A stretch of 64,000 nt of DNA. It comes from Pseudomonas sp. PB106. Lineage in GTDB: Bacteria; Pseudomonadota; Gammaproteobacteria; Pseudomonadales; Pseudomonadaceae. The translations under genes were made by a program, and so were the position numbers. The stretch lies in assembly GCF_009764645.1 (NCBI RefSeq), contig NZ_RWIM01000070.1, positions 62,001 to 126,000 of the forward strand, given 5' to 3'. The notes under the pieces were generated by a model. It was not told where the DNA came from. It saw only the letters and a program-made list of their open reading frames with translations, and made no database searches. Shown here one piece after another: positions 24,795 to 35,404 of this stretch; position 1 is the stretch's first letter; each line of letters opens with the position of its first letter.

Positions 24795-27559
24795 ACCAAA
24801 CGCTTATCCAGCCACTGCGCGCGACCTTGCGCCTGCAATTCCATAAAGGTTTCACCCTCCAACAAGCGGTGCCACTGGTGCCGTATTTCGCTCAATTGGG
24901 CATCAGCCACATCTACGCCTCGCCGCTGCTGGCCGCGCGATCGGGTTCGATGCACGGCTACGACGTGGTCGACCCGACCCAAGTCAACCCGGAACTCGGC
25001 GGCGAAGCGGCGCTGCGCCGTCTGGTCAGCACCCTGCGCGAACACAACATGGGGCTGATCCTCGACATCGTCTCCAACCACATGGCCGTCGGCGGCAACG
25101 ACAACCCCTGGTGGCTGGACCTGCTGGAATGGGGACGACTGAGCCCTTACGGCGAGTTCTTCGACATTCAGTGGCACTCGCCCGACCCGCTGATGGAAGG
25201 CCAATTGCTGCTGCCATTCCTTGGCAGCGACTACGGCGTCGCGTTGCAGGACGCCACGCTGCAACTGCGCTTCAATCCGCAGACCGGCAGCTTTTACGTC
25301 GAGCACTACGACCATCATTTCCCGATCTGCCCGAACGACTACGGCGAGATCCTCAAGCACGAAGAAACGCTGAAGCCGCTTGCCGACCGCTTCAGCACGC
25401 TCAGCTATCAATCCGACGCGCACTCGCTGGCGATCCCGCTAAAGGAAGCACTGCGCGACTCGGCGAAGGATCCGCAGGTGCTCCAGGCGATTGAAAGCAA
25501 CTTGAAGCATTTCGACTCGACCACCGAAGCAGGCTTCGACGCGCTGCATCAGTTGCTGGAGCGCCAAAGCTATCGCCTCGCCAGTTGGCGCACGGCGGCG
25601 GATGACATCAACTGGCGGCGTTTTTTCGACATCAACGAACTCGGCGGTTTGCGCGTCGAGCGTCCGGCAGTGTTCGAGGCCACCCACGGCAAAATCTTCC
25701 AGTTGATTGAAGAAGGCCTGGTCGACGGTTTGCGCATCGACCACATCGACGGCCTCGCCGACCCGCGCGGCTACTGCCGCAAACTGCGCCGGCGCGTGGA
25801 TTCGCTGGCACCGGGTCGGCACTTGCCGATCTACGTCGAGAAAATTCTCGGCGCCGGCGAAACCTTGCATCGCGATTGGTCGGTGGACGGCACCACCGGC
25901 TATGAATTCATGAATCAGTTGTCGCTGCTGCAACACGATCCCGACGGCGAATACGTCCTCGGCGACCTGTGGCAGCGGCGCACCGAACGCCCCGCGGCGT
26001 TTATCGAAGAAGCACAACTGGCACGTCAGCAAATCCTCAACGGCTCGCTGGCCAGCGATTGCGAAAGCGTCGCCCAAGCCTTGTTGCAAGTGGCTCGCGA
26101 TGACTTGATGACCCGCGACCTCACCCTCGGTGCGATCCGCCGGGTGCTGCAGGCGCTGATCGTGCACTTCCCGGTCTACCGCACTTACATCAGCGCCATG
26201 GGCCGTTCGGCGCAGGACGAAGGGTTTTTCCAGCAGGCCATGGACGGTGCCCGGCAAACCCTGGGCGAAGCCGACTGGCCGGTGCTCGATTGCGTCGCCG
26301 CCTGGCTCGGTGGCACGCCGTGGCGGCGCAAACCGCGCGGGCGTTCACGCAAGATCCTCAAGCATGCCTGCGTACGTTTTCAGCAACTGACTTCGCCCGC
26401 CGCCGCCAAAGCCGTCGAAGACACTGCCTTGTATCGTTCGGCGGTGCTGCTGTCGCGCAATGACGTCGGCTACAACACCGAGCAGTTCAGCGCCCCGGTC
26501 AGCGACTTCCATGAGGTCAATCAGCAGCGCTTCGCCGAGTTCCCGGACAACCTGCTGGCCACCGCCACCCATGATCACAAACGTGGCGAAGACACCCGTG
26601 CACGACTCGCCGTGCTCAGCGAACGCAGCCACTGGTACGCCGAACAGATCGAACTGTGGCGCGCCCTCGCCCGCCCTGTGCGCAGTGATGATCAGCTGCC
26701 GTCGAGCGGCGATGAGCTGATCCTCTATCAAGCCTTGCTCGGCAGTTGGCCGCTGGATTTGAGCGATGACGATCAGGCCGGGTTCGCCGACTACGCCAAA
26801 CGTATCTGGCAGTGGCAACAGAAAGCCCTGCGTGAAGCCAAGCTGCAAAGCAGTTGGAGCGCTCCCAATGAAGCCTACGAAAACGCCGCGCAGGCGTTCA
26901 CCGAAAAACTGCTCACTGGCGACGAAGGCGAACTGCTGCGCGCCGCGCTGAGCAAGACCGTCAACAGCATCGCTGCGGCTGGCGCGCTCAACGGCTTGGC
27001 GCAAACCTTGCTGCGCATGACCGTGCCGGGGGTGCCGGATCTGTATCAGGGCAATGAGTATTGGGATTTCAGCCTGGTCGATCCGGACAATCGCCGGCCG
27101 GTGGATTACGCCGCCCGTGAGCAGGCACTGCACGAGGCATTGCCGATTGCACAGCTGCTGCCGGACTGGCGTGACGGGCGCATCAAGCAAGCCTTGATCG
27201 CCGCTGTGCTGAACCTGCGCCTTGAACACGCCGAGCTGTTTCGGCGTGGCACTTACCAGCCTTTGGAGGTGCTGGGCAATCAGGCGCACAACGTGCTCGC
27301 GTTTGCCCGCGAACACGAGGGGAAACAGGCCATCGTGATCGTGCCGATCCGTTGCGCCACACTGCTGGAAAACAGTGCTGTACCTCAGGTGGATGCGCTG
27401 CACTGGGGCGATACGCGAGTGGTTTTACCGTTCGCCGCCTCTGACACAAACCTGAAGGGACTTTTTTCAACCGCAGCAGTCACAAAAAACAGGGAGCTGA
27501 ATATCAGCGACGCGCTGGGGGATGTCCCGGTCAATCTCTTTATCCAACACTTAACGTAA
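24791..27559 (+). CDS. treY: Malto-oligosyltrehalose synthase TreY
   Basis: This 922-residue GH13 enzyme is larger than the E. coli-type amylases because of the TreY insertions. Motifs: ATLRLQFHKGFTLQQAVPLV at the start, the TreY hallmark HIYASPLLAARSGSMHGYD, ILDIVSNHMAVGG, LRIDHIDGLADPRGY (nucleophile Asp), IYVEKILGAGE (acid Glu), and TATHDHKRGEDTRARL. It converts the reducing end of maltodextrin to a trehalosyl unit, which TreZ then releases. Its start lies inside the end of malQ. Confidence 0.95.
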   Translation: MNQTLIQPLRATLRLQFHKGFTLQQAVPLVPYFAQLGISHIYASPLLAARSGSMHGYDVVDPTQVNPELGGEAALRRLVSTLREHNMGLILDIVSNHMAVGGNDNPWWLDLLEWGRLSPYGEFFDIQWHSPDPLMEGQLLLPFLGSDYGVALQDATLQLRFNPQTGSFYVEHYDHHFPICPNDYGEILKHEETLKPLADRFSTLSYQSDAHSLAIPLKEALRDSAKDPQVLQAIESNLKHFDSTTEAGFDALHQLLERQSYRLASWRTAADDINWRRFFDINELGGLRVERPAVFEATHGKIFQLIEEGLVDGLRIDHIDGLADPRGYCRKLRRRVDSLAPGRHLPIYVEKILGAGETLHRDWSVDGTTGYEFMNQLSLLQHDPDGEYVLGDLWQRRTERPAAFIEEAQLARQQILNGSLASDCESVAQALLQVARDDLMTRDLTLGAIRRVLQALIVHFPVYRTYISAMGRSAQDEGFFQQAMDGARQTLGEADWPVLDCVAAWLGGTPWRRKPRGRSRKILKHACVRFQQLTSPAAAKAVEDTALYRSAVLLSRNDVGYNTEQFSAPVSDFHEVNQQRFAEFPDNLLATATHDHKRGEDTRARLAVLSERSHWYAEQIELWRALARPVRSDDQLPSSGDELILYQALLGSWPLDLSDDDQAGFADYAKRIWQWQQKALREAKLQSSWSAPNEAYENAAQAFTEKLLTGDEGELLRAALSKTVNSIAAAGALNGLAQTLLRMTVPGVPDLYQGNEYWDFSLVDPDNRRPVDYAAREQALHEALPIAQLLPDWRDGRIKQALIAAVLNLRLEHAELFRRGTYQPLEVLGNQAHNVLAFAREHEGKQAIVIVPIRCATLLENSAVPQVDALHWGDTRVVLPFAASDTNLKGLFSTAAVTKNRELNISDALGDVPVNLFIQHLT

Positions 27560-27586
27560 GCACGAGTTCAGTTCAGGAGCATTGCG

Positions 27587-27901
27587 ATGAGTACCGACGA
27601 TAAACGCATTCGCGAATTCGCCTATCAAATCTGGGAGTCGGAAGGTCAGCCGGACGGCCAAGAGGAGCGCCACTGGGAGATGGCGCGCAAACTGGCAGAG
27701 GCCGAAGCACTGGCACCGAAGAAGCCGCCTAAGGCCGCTGGCAGCAAGGCTGCGGGCAAGACCGCCGAACCCAAGGCGCCGGCCGCCAAACCGAAACCGC
27801 CGGCCAAAGCCAAACCGGCGGGCGCTGCAAAAGTGATTCCCCCGGGCGAAAAAGCCGCTGAGAAAAAGCCCAAGGCGCCGCGAAAGCCTTCGGCGATCTG
27901 A
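27587..27901 (+). CDS. DUF2934 protein with Ala/Lys/Pro-rich tail
   Basis: The 104-residue protein has a short DUF2934-type head (RIREFAYQIWESEGQPDGQE, HWEMARKLAEAEAL; about residues 6-45). The rest of the protein is low-complexity, made of Ala, Lys and Pro (AAGKTAEPKAPAAKPKPPAK-like) and reminiscent of histone H1-like tails. CAGGAG precedes the ATG. It lies 27 bases after treY, in the operon position where pseudomonad trehalose clusters often carry such a gene. A role in regulation or nucleic-acid binding is conceivable but unproven. Confidence 0.85.
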   Translation: MSTDDKRIREFAYQIWESEGQPDGQEERHWEMARKLAEAEALAPKKPPKAAGSKAAGKTAEPKAPAAKPKPPAKAKPAGAAKVIPPGEKAAEKKPKAPRKPSAI

Positions 27902-27987
27902 CGCTAACCGGATTATCGAACTGAATGAATGTGTGGCGGGCTTGCTCGCCACCGGGGACGCCTTCGTCCTCAAGAAACCCACAAGTC

Positions 27988-28083
27988 CCTTGTAGGAGTG
28001 AGCCTGCTCGCGATTGCGATCTGACATCCAGCACGGATGTCGACTGATAGAACGCTATCGCGAGCAGGCTCACTCCTACAGGG
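27988..28083. repeat. REPIN, type C, with a nearby solo REP-like palindrome
   Basis: Arms with core GTAGGAGTGAGCCTGCTCG are inverted around a spacer between the DUF2934 gene and glgX. A separate short palindrome (GGCGGGCTTGCTCGCC) lies upstream at about 27935-27950. The only other type C copy in the window is at 59784-59881. Confidence 0.8.
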
Positions 28084-28125
28084 TGTTGTGTCAGCCCAGA
28101 ATTCACCCGATTTGCAGGAGCAATC

Positions 28126-30285
<2,160 letters not shown>

Positions 30286-30286
30286 T

Positions 30287-31285
30287 ATGGACCTGCACAG
30301 TTATCTCGCCCGCCGAACGCCGGACTACGCCGACACTGCCGCCCTCGGCAGTTGCCTGCGAGCGCTGGTCGAGGCCGGGCTGGATCGCCTGCCGTTACCT
30401 GGCAGCGGCTATACGCTGGAGCGCTTTCAGCGGCTGGCCGAAGTCGGCGGGCACGATCTGGGCTTGTGCAAACTGTACGAGGGCCACACCGACGCGCTGG
30501 CGATCATCGAGCAACTCGGCGGCTCGCCAACCCCCGGCAGTACGTGGGGAATGTGGGCGGCCGAACCGCCGCAGGCGCGGGTGAAAGTGACGCCGGTCGG
30601 GCACATGGTCGCGCTGAATGGGCGCAAAGCGTGGTGTTCCGGCGCGGCAGTGTTGAGTCACGCATTGCTCACCGCATGGGACGCGGACGATCAGCAACAA
30701 CTGGTCGCCGTGGCGCTCGACCAACCCGGCGTGACGGTCACCGATCAAGGCTGGCAAGCCGTCGGCATGGGCGCCACCGGCAGCGTTGAAGTGCTGTTCG
30801 ACGACGCCGAAGCCCAAGCCATCGGCAATCCCGGCGATTACCTGCAACGTCCAGGCTTCTGGCAAGGCGGGATCGGCATTGCCGCCTGCTGGTATGGCGC
30901 CGCGCAGCAGATCGCCGAACGCTTGCGTAAACAGTGCGAGCAACGCGAAGAGCCCCACGCCCTCGCCCATCTCGGCGCGGTCGACGCAGCCCTGCAAGCG
31001 GCGGCTGATGTGTTGCGTTGCAGTGCCCTGCACATTGATGCGCAACCCGACGCCGACGCGCAATTACTCGCCCGCCGCGCCCGTGCGGTGGTGGAGCAAT
31101 CCGCCGAACAGGTCATGCGTGAAGTCGGTCGCGCCCTCGGTGCCGGGCCCTTTTGCAAGGATCGCCAGTTCGCCCGGCTGATCGCTGATCTGCCGGTGTT
31201 CCTGCGTCAAAGCCATGCTGAACGCGACCTCGCCGCCCTCGGCCAGACAGTGGCCAGCCAAGCCGCAGAGGTCTGGTCGCTATGA
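30287..31285 (+). CDS. Acyl-CoA dehydrogenase-like flavoprotein
   Basis: This 332-residue protein is shorter than typical acyl-CoA dehydrogenases (about 380). It keeps the middle beta-domain pattern (GSTWGMWAAEPPQARVKVTP, LNGRKAWCSGAAVLSHALLT, GWQAVGMGATGSVEVLFDDA) and a helical C-terminal domain ending RQSHAERDLAALG. The N-terminal helical domain is reduced. It starts two bases after glgX and its stop overlaps the PIG-L gene. It is the first gene of a coupled set with PIG-L, methyltransferase and GT2. Whether it oxidises an acyl-CoA or another substrate is unknown. Confidence 0.8.
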   Translation: MDLHSYLARRTPDYADTAALGSCLRALVEAGLDRLPLPGSGYTLERFQRLAEVGGHDLGLCKLYEGHTDALAIIEQLGGSPTPGSTWGMWAAEPPQARVKVTPVGHMVALNGRKAWCSGAAVLSHALLTAWDADDQQQLVAVALDQPGVTVTDQGWQAVGMGATGSVEVLFDDAEAQAIGNPGDYLQRPGFWQGGIGIAACWYGAAQQIAERLRKQCEQREEPHALAHLGAVDAALQAAADVLRCSALHIDAQPDADAQLLARRARAVVEQSAEQVMREVGRALGAGPFCKDRQFARLIADLPVFLRQSHAERDLAALGQTVASQAAEVWSL

Positions 31286-32040
31286 ACGACAATCCGATTG
31301 TCGGCCAGGGCACCTCGCTGCAGCAGTGGCAAGGTTCGCGGCAGTTGGCGCAGCTGGAGAGTATCGACGTCCTCAGTCTTGTGCCGGCGAATGCACGGGC
31401 AGTCATTGTCGCGCCGCACCCGGACGATGAAATCCTCGGTTGTGGTGGTTTGCTGCAATTGCTCGCGGCAGCCGGCCGACCGTTGCAACTGATCTCGGTC
31501 ACCGATGGCAGCGCCAGCCATCCTGGCTCTGAACGTTGGCCGGTCGAGCGCCTGAGCATCGTGCGCCCGCAAGAGTCCGCCGAAGCCCTGCGCCGTCTCG
31601 GCCTGCCAATGCACAGCCTGAAATGGTTGCGTGGCGGCTTCACCGACACCCAAGTTGCCGCGCAGGAACAAGCCCTTTGCGCCTTCATCGAAAGCCATCT
31701 GCGCCCCGGCGACGTGGTATTCACCACGTGGCGCGAGGACGGCCACAGTGATCACGAAGCCGTGGGCCGCGCCAGTGCTGAAGCCGCCCGGCGCGTCGGC
31801 GCGATCTGCCACGAGTTGCCGGTGTGGACCTGGCACTGGGCGACACCGGAAGACGCCGTGGTGCCGTGGCAACGAGCGCGCAAGATTCTCCTGTCGCCCG
31901 CGCAGATCGCCCGCAAACGCCACGCGGTGCATGCCTTCGCCAGCCAGTTGGAAGGCGATCCCGACGTCGGACTCGCGCCAGTGCTCGCGCCGTATGTGAT
32001 TGATCGTTTGCTGCAGCCTTTTGAGGTGGTGTTTTTATGA
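31282..32040 (+). CDS. PIG-L family zinc deacetylase
   Basis: This 252-residue protein is a PIG-L/LmbE-like N-deacetylase. The zinc motif AVIVAPHPDDEILGCGGLL is complete (His and second Asp as ligands, first Asp as general base). The second motif EDGHSDHEAVGR supplies the third ligand His and the His used in catalysis in MshB. Such enzymes deacetylate GlcNAc-type sugars on lipids or small molecules. It overlaps its neighbours by four bases on each side. It has a close paralogue at 33471-34229. Confidence 0.9.
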   Translation: MNDNPIVGQGTSLQQWQGSRQLAQLESIDVLSLVPANARAVIVAPHPDDEILGCGGLLQLLAAAGRPLQLISVTDGSASHPGSERWPVERLSIVRPQESAEALRRLGLPMHSLKWLRGGFTDTQVAAQEQALCAFIESHLRPGDVVFTTWREDGHSDHEAVGRASAEAARRVGAICHELPVWTWHWATPEDAVVPWQRARKILLSPAQIARKRHAVHAFASQLEGDPDVGLAPVLAPYVIDRLLQPFEVVFL

Positions 32041-32636
32041 GCGTCGAGGACCGTTATTTCGAAGGCCTGTTCGCTGGCAACGACGATCCCTGGGCGTTCC
32101 GCCAGCGCTGGTACGAGCAACGCAAGCGCGCAATCACCCTCGCCGCGCTGCCGCGTGCGCACTATCGGGCGATCTTCGAGGCTGGCTGCGCCAATGGCGA
32201 GTTGAGCGCTGAACTGGCGAGTCGCTGCGATCGGCTGTTGTGTTGCGACACCGCAGCGGCGGCGGTGAATCTGGCGCGGACCCGACTTGGCCTTTTCGAC
32301 CACGCCGAAGTGCGCCAAAGTCGTCTGCCGGGCGACTGGCCGGAGGAAAAATTCGACCTGATTGTATTTAGCGAGATCGGCTACTACCTCGATGGCAATG
32401 ATCTGACAGAGATGATCCGTCGGGCCAGTGACAGCCTGACGGCGGACGGCCAATTGCTCGCCTGTCACTGGCGCCCGCCCATCGACGACTGCCCGCTGAA
32501 TGCGCGACAGGTTCACGACCTGATTCATGAACGCCTGGGGCTGCCGCGTCTGGTGCTGCATCAGGAAGCGGATTTCATCCTTGAAGTGTGGAGCCGCGAG
32601 CCACGTTCGGTGGCCGCGCTGGAGGGCTTGCGATGA
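32037..32636 (+). CDS. SAM-dependent methyltransferase (NodS-like)
   Basis: The 199-residue class I methyltransferase has motif I at AIFEAGCANGELSAELASR (about residue 45), an acidic strand end (RLLCCDTAAAAV) and motif IV-like FDLIVFSEIGYYL. Length and layout resemble NodS, which N-methylates deacetylated chitooligosaccharide Nod-factor precursors. Its coupling to a deacetylase fits methylation of a freed amino sugar, but that is inference. It starts within the PIG-L stop and ends within the GT2 start. Confidence 0.85.
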   Translation: MSVEDRYFEGLFAGNDDPWAFRQRWYEQRKRAITLAALPRAHYRAIFEAGCANGELSAELASRCDRLLCCDTAAAAVNLARTRLGLFDHAEVRQSRLPGDWPEEKFDLIVFSEIGYYLDGNDLTEMIRRASDSLTADGQLLACHWRPPIDDCPLNARQVHDLIHERLGLPRLVLHQEADFILEVWSREPRSVAALEGLR

Positions 32637-33319
32637 TCGGCATTCTGATCCCGGCGCACAACGAAGAAGAACACCTCGACGAATGCCTGAGCGCGGCGCT
32701 GCGGGCCGCCCGGCACGGCTTGCTCGCCGGCGAGCGCGTCGAAGTGCTGGTGGTGCTCGACAGTTGCACCGATCGCTCGGCGCAAATCGTCGCTGGCTAT
32801 CCCGTCATGAGCCTTGAGATCGCCGCGCGCAATGTCGGTCAGGCTCGCGCTGCCGGGGCGCACGTGCTGCTGGAACGCGGCGCACGCTGGATCTCCTGCA
32901 CCGACGCCGACAGCCGCGTGGCCGACGACTGGCTGGTGGCGCAATTGGGCCTGGGCGCCGATGCGGTGTGCGGCACCGTGACCGTCGAGCGCTGGCATGA
33001 GTCCTTCGATGAAGCGGCGCAGATCCGCTATCACAGCCACTACCAGGCGCGTGACGGTCATCGGCATATCCACGGTGCCAACCTGGGCGTCAGCGCTGAA
33101 GCCTATCGCTGGGCCGGCGGTTTTGAACCGCTGACCTGCCACGAAGACGTGCAACTGGTGCGGCAACTGGAAGCCTGCGGCGCCAACATTGCCTGGAGCC
33201 ATCGACCACAGGTGCACACCAGCGCCCGCCTCGACAGTCGGGCGCCGGGCGGATTTGGTGATTTTTTGCGAAACATGGCGCAGCTGGAACAAAAAAATAC
33301 GGATCAGATTGATCTGTGA
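32633..33319 (+). CDS. GT2 family glycosyltransferase
   Basis: This 228-residue GT-A protein starts MIGILIPAHNEEEHLDECLS. It has the DxD-type motif in WISCTDADSRVADDWL and a late acidic region LTCHEDVQLVRQLEACG. No transmembrane helix is evident, so it is cytoplasmic or peripheral. It overlaps the methyltransferase stop and ends the four-gene coupled set. The sugar donor and acceptor are unknown. Confidence 0.87.
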   Translation: MIGILIPAHNEEEHLDECLSAALRAARHGLLAGERVEVLVVLDSCTDRSAQIVAGYPVMSLEIAARNVGQARAAGAHVLLERGARWISCTDADSRVADDWLVAQLGLGADAVCGTVTVERWHESFDEAAQIRYHSHYQARDGHRHIHGANLGVSAEAYRWAGGFEPLTCHEDVQLVRQLEACGANIAWSHRPQVHTSARLDSRAPGGFGDFLRNMAQLEQKNTDQIDL

Positions 33320-33470
33320 CGCGACGAATCCAGTGTCTTGAGCAATACTCTGCCACGCGGTAATCCAAGGGTTGGAGCGCCGCACAGTTGCTATCACTCC
33401 GCCTTCACGGGTCGTGGACAGCCGTTTCGGCACATGACTGAGGGCAAGACACAACAAGGACGTCACAGCC

Positions 33471-34229
33471 ATGAAATTGTCATCTCTGGGCGAAAGCAGC
33501 CTGCCAGGGCAAATCTGGAACAGCGCGGCACAACTCGACAACATTCCCGTGATCAACACCCGCAGTCTGGTGCCTGAAGGCGCGCGCGCGGTGGTCATCG
33601 CGCCCCACCCCGGCGATGAAGTGGTGACCTGCGGTGGCCTGTTGCAGTTACTGTCCAGCCTCGGCCATCCCCTGCAATTGCTCTCGATTACCGACGGCAG
33701 CGCCAGCCATCCCGGTTCGCGGCAATGGTCGGAAAAACGCCTGAGTGTGTTCCGCCCGCAGGAAAGCGTCGAAGCCCTGCGCCGCCTCGGCTTGCCGATG
33801 CACAGCCTGAAATGGGTGCGCGGTGGCTTTACCGATACCGCACTGGCTGAGCAGGAAGCGCAAGTGACCGAGTTCATCAGCCGTTACCTGCGCCCGGGAG
33901 ACGTAGTGTTCAGCACTTGGCGCGGCGACGGCGTCGATGACCACGAAGCCGTGGGTCGCGCCAGTGCGCAAGCGGCTGAACGGATGGGCGCAACCTTTCA
34001 TGATGTGCCCGTCTGGGCCTGGCACTGGCCCGAACGCGAGCAGCCACTGATCCCGTGGGATCGCGCACGCAAAATCCGTCTCGACAGCTGGACCGTCGCG
34101 CGCAAAAGCCACGCCACCCACGCCTACGCCAGCCAGCTCAAAGGAGAGCCTGCGATCGGCATCGCACCGATGCTGCCGCCGGTGCTGTTGGAGCGGATGC
34201 GCTTGCCGTATGAAATTGTGTTCGTGTGA
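33471..34229 (+). CDS. PIG-L family protein with altered catalytic residues
   Basis: This 252-residue protein matches the length of the PIG-L protein at 31282 and is collinear with it (shared blocks ITDGSASHPGSRQWSEKRLS-like, LGLPMHSLKWVRGGFTDT, DHEAVGRASAQAAERMGA). Two catalytic positions differ. The motif reads APHPGDEV, so the general-base Asp is Gly, and the second motif reads DGVDDHEAVG, so the first His of HxxH is Val. The zinc ligands are kept. It may bind the same substrate without hydrolysing it, or use a different mechanism. AAGGA precedes its ATG; it lies 151 bases after the GT2 gene. Confidence 0.85.
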   Translation: MKLSSLGESSLPGQIWNSAAQLDNIPVINTRSLVPEGARAVVIAPHPGDEVVTCGGLLQLLSSLGHPLQLLSITDGSASHPGSRQWSEKRLSVFRPQESVEALRRLGLPMHSLKWVRGGFTDTALAEQEAQVTEFISRYLRPGDVVFSTWRGDGVDDHEAVGRASAQAAERMGATFHDVPVWAWHWPEREQPLIPWDRARKIRLDSWTVARKSHATHAYASQLKGEPAIGIAPMLPPVLLERMRLPYEIVFV

Positions 34230-34240
34230 ATCTCTGCAAC

Positions 34241-34334
34241 TCCTGTGGGAGCTGGCTTGCCAGCGATAGCAATAGCTCAGGCGATTGAGAAGCCGAATGT
34301 TATGGCCCCATCGCTGGCAAGCCAGCTCCCACAG
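34241..34334. repeat. REPIN, type A
   Basis: Inverted arms of the GGGAGCTGGCTTGCCAG type begin 12 bases after the second PIG-L stop. An open frame running through it into the next gene is not a real N-terminus. Confidence 0.85.
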
Positions 34335-34427
34335 GGGGTGCGTTGTTCTTCACTGAATCTTCGGAAGGAACTGTCGCCGCATCGCATCAGTCGCATGAAT
34401 AAGCAGTCAGGATTCAGAGGAGTGAAC

Positions 34428-35210
34428 GTGTCCAGCGATCCCAAGCGTCATCCCGTCGACGCGCCCGTCATTCATCGCATGCGCGTGTTGACGGTCAACA
34501 CCCACAAAGGCTTCACCGCGCTGAACAGGCGTTTCATCCTGCCCGAACTGCGTGAGGCAGTCCGCAGCACCTCGGCGGATCTGGTGTTCTTGCAGGAAGT
34601 GGTCGGCGAACACGAGCGCCACTCCAGCCGCTACAACGAATGGCCGCAGACCTCGCAGTACGAATTCCTCGCCGACAGCATGTGGAGCGATTTCGCCTAC
34701 GGACGCAATGCGGTGTACCCCGACGGCCATCACGGCAACGCGCTGCTGTCGAAATACCCGATTCGCGAATTCCGCAACCTCGATGTGTCGATCACCGGCC
34801 CCGAACGCCGGGGCCTGTTGCACTGTGTGCTGGATGTGCCAGGGCACGCGGAAGTGCATGCGATCTGCGTGCACTTGAGCCTTCTCGAAAGCCATCGCCA
34901 GTTGCAGCTGCAATTGCTCTGTCAGTTGCTCGAATCGTTGCCGGACGATGCGCCAGTGATCATCGCGGGCGACTTCAACGACTGGCAATTGCAGGGCAAC
35001 GCCGCCCTCGCCCGGCGCGACTACTTGCACGAAGCCTTCGAACGTCATCATGGCCGTCCGGCCAAGACCTATCCGGCACGATTCCCGTTGTTGCGACTTG
35101 ACCGAATCTATCTGCGCAACGCCAGCAGCCATGACCCGCAGATTCTCGGCAACAAGCCGTGGACGCACCTGTCGGATCACTTGCCGTTGGCGGTGGAAGT
35201 GCATCTCTGA
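34428..35210 (+). CDS. Endonuclease/exonuclease/phosphatase (EEP) family protein
   Basis: The EEP-fold protein has 260 residues from the GTG at 34428, which GAGGAG precedes closely. An ATG at 34395 is an alternative, and anything further upstream is REPIN. Motifs: [25 protein letters not shown] (metal Glu), [23 protein letters not shown] and [12 protein letters not shown] (catalytic His). Relatives such as E. coli YbhP usually neighbour cardiolipin synthases. It probably hydrolyses a phosphodiester, perhaps a lipid; the substrate is unknown. No cardiolipin synthase gene is adjacent here. Confidence 0.87.
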   Translation: MSSDPKRHPVDAPVIHRMRVLTVNTHKGFTALNRRFILPELREAVRSTSADLVFLQEVVGEHERHSSRYNEWPQTSQYEFLADSMWSDFAYGRNAVYPDGHHGNALLSKYPIREFRNLDVSITGPERRGLLHCVLDVPGHAEVHAICVHLSLLESHRQLQLQLLCQLLESLPDDAPVIIAGDFNDWQLQGNAALARRDYLHEAFERHHGRPAKTYPARFPLLRLDRIYLRNASSHDPQILGNKPWTHLSDHLPLAVEVHL

Positions 35211-35404
35211 TCGCGATTTTGACCAGACCGTTGGTCAGCCTTGCTTGAACCATGGGCAAAAGCAACTACACCTAAATCAGCTCAAGGAGTAGCGCATTCA
35301 ATCCGTTAGGCCATGATTCTGAGGTAAGGCATCAGCTGCGGTTGATGTCCGTCTCATGGCCTGCACAAGGATGAATTCCCCGAATTTTGTTGTAGGGAAT
35401 TGCC

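Noticed and set aside
34245..34427. Upstream extension of the EEP-family gene
   Set aside because: It translates the REPIN; the GTG at 34428 with GAGGAG is a better start.
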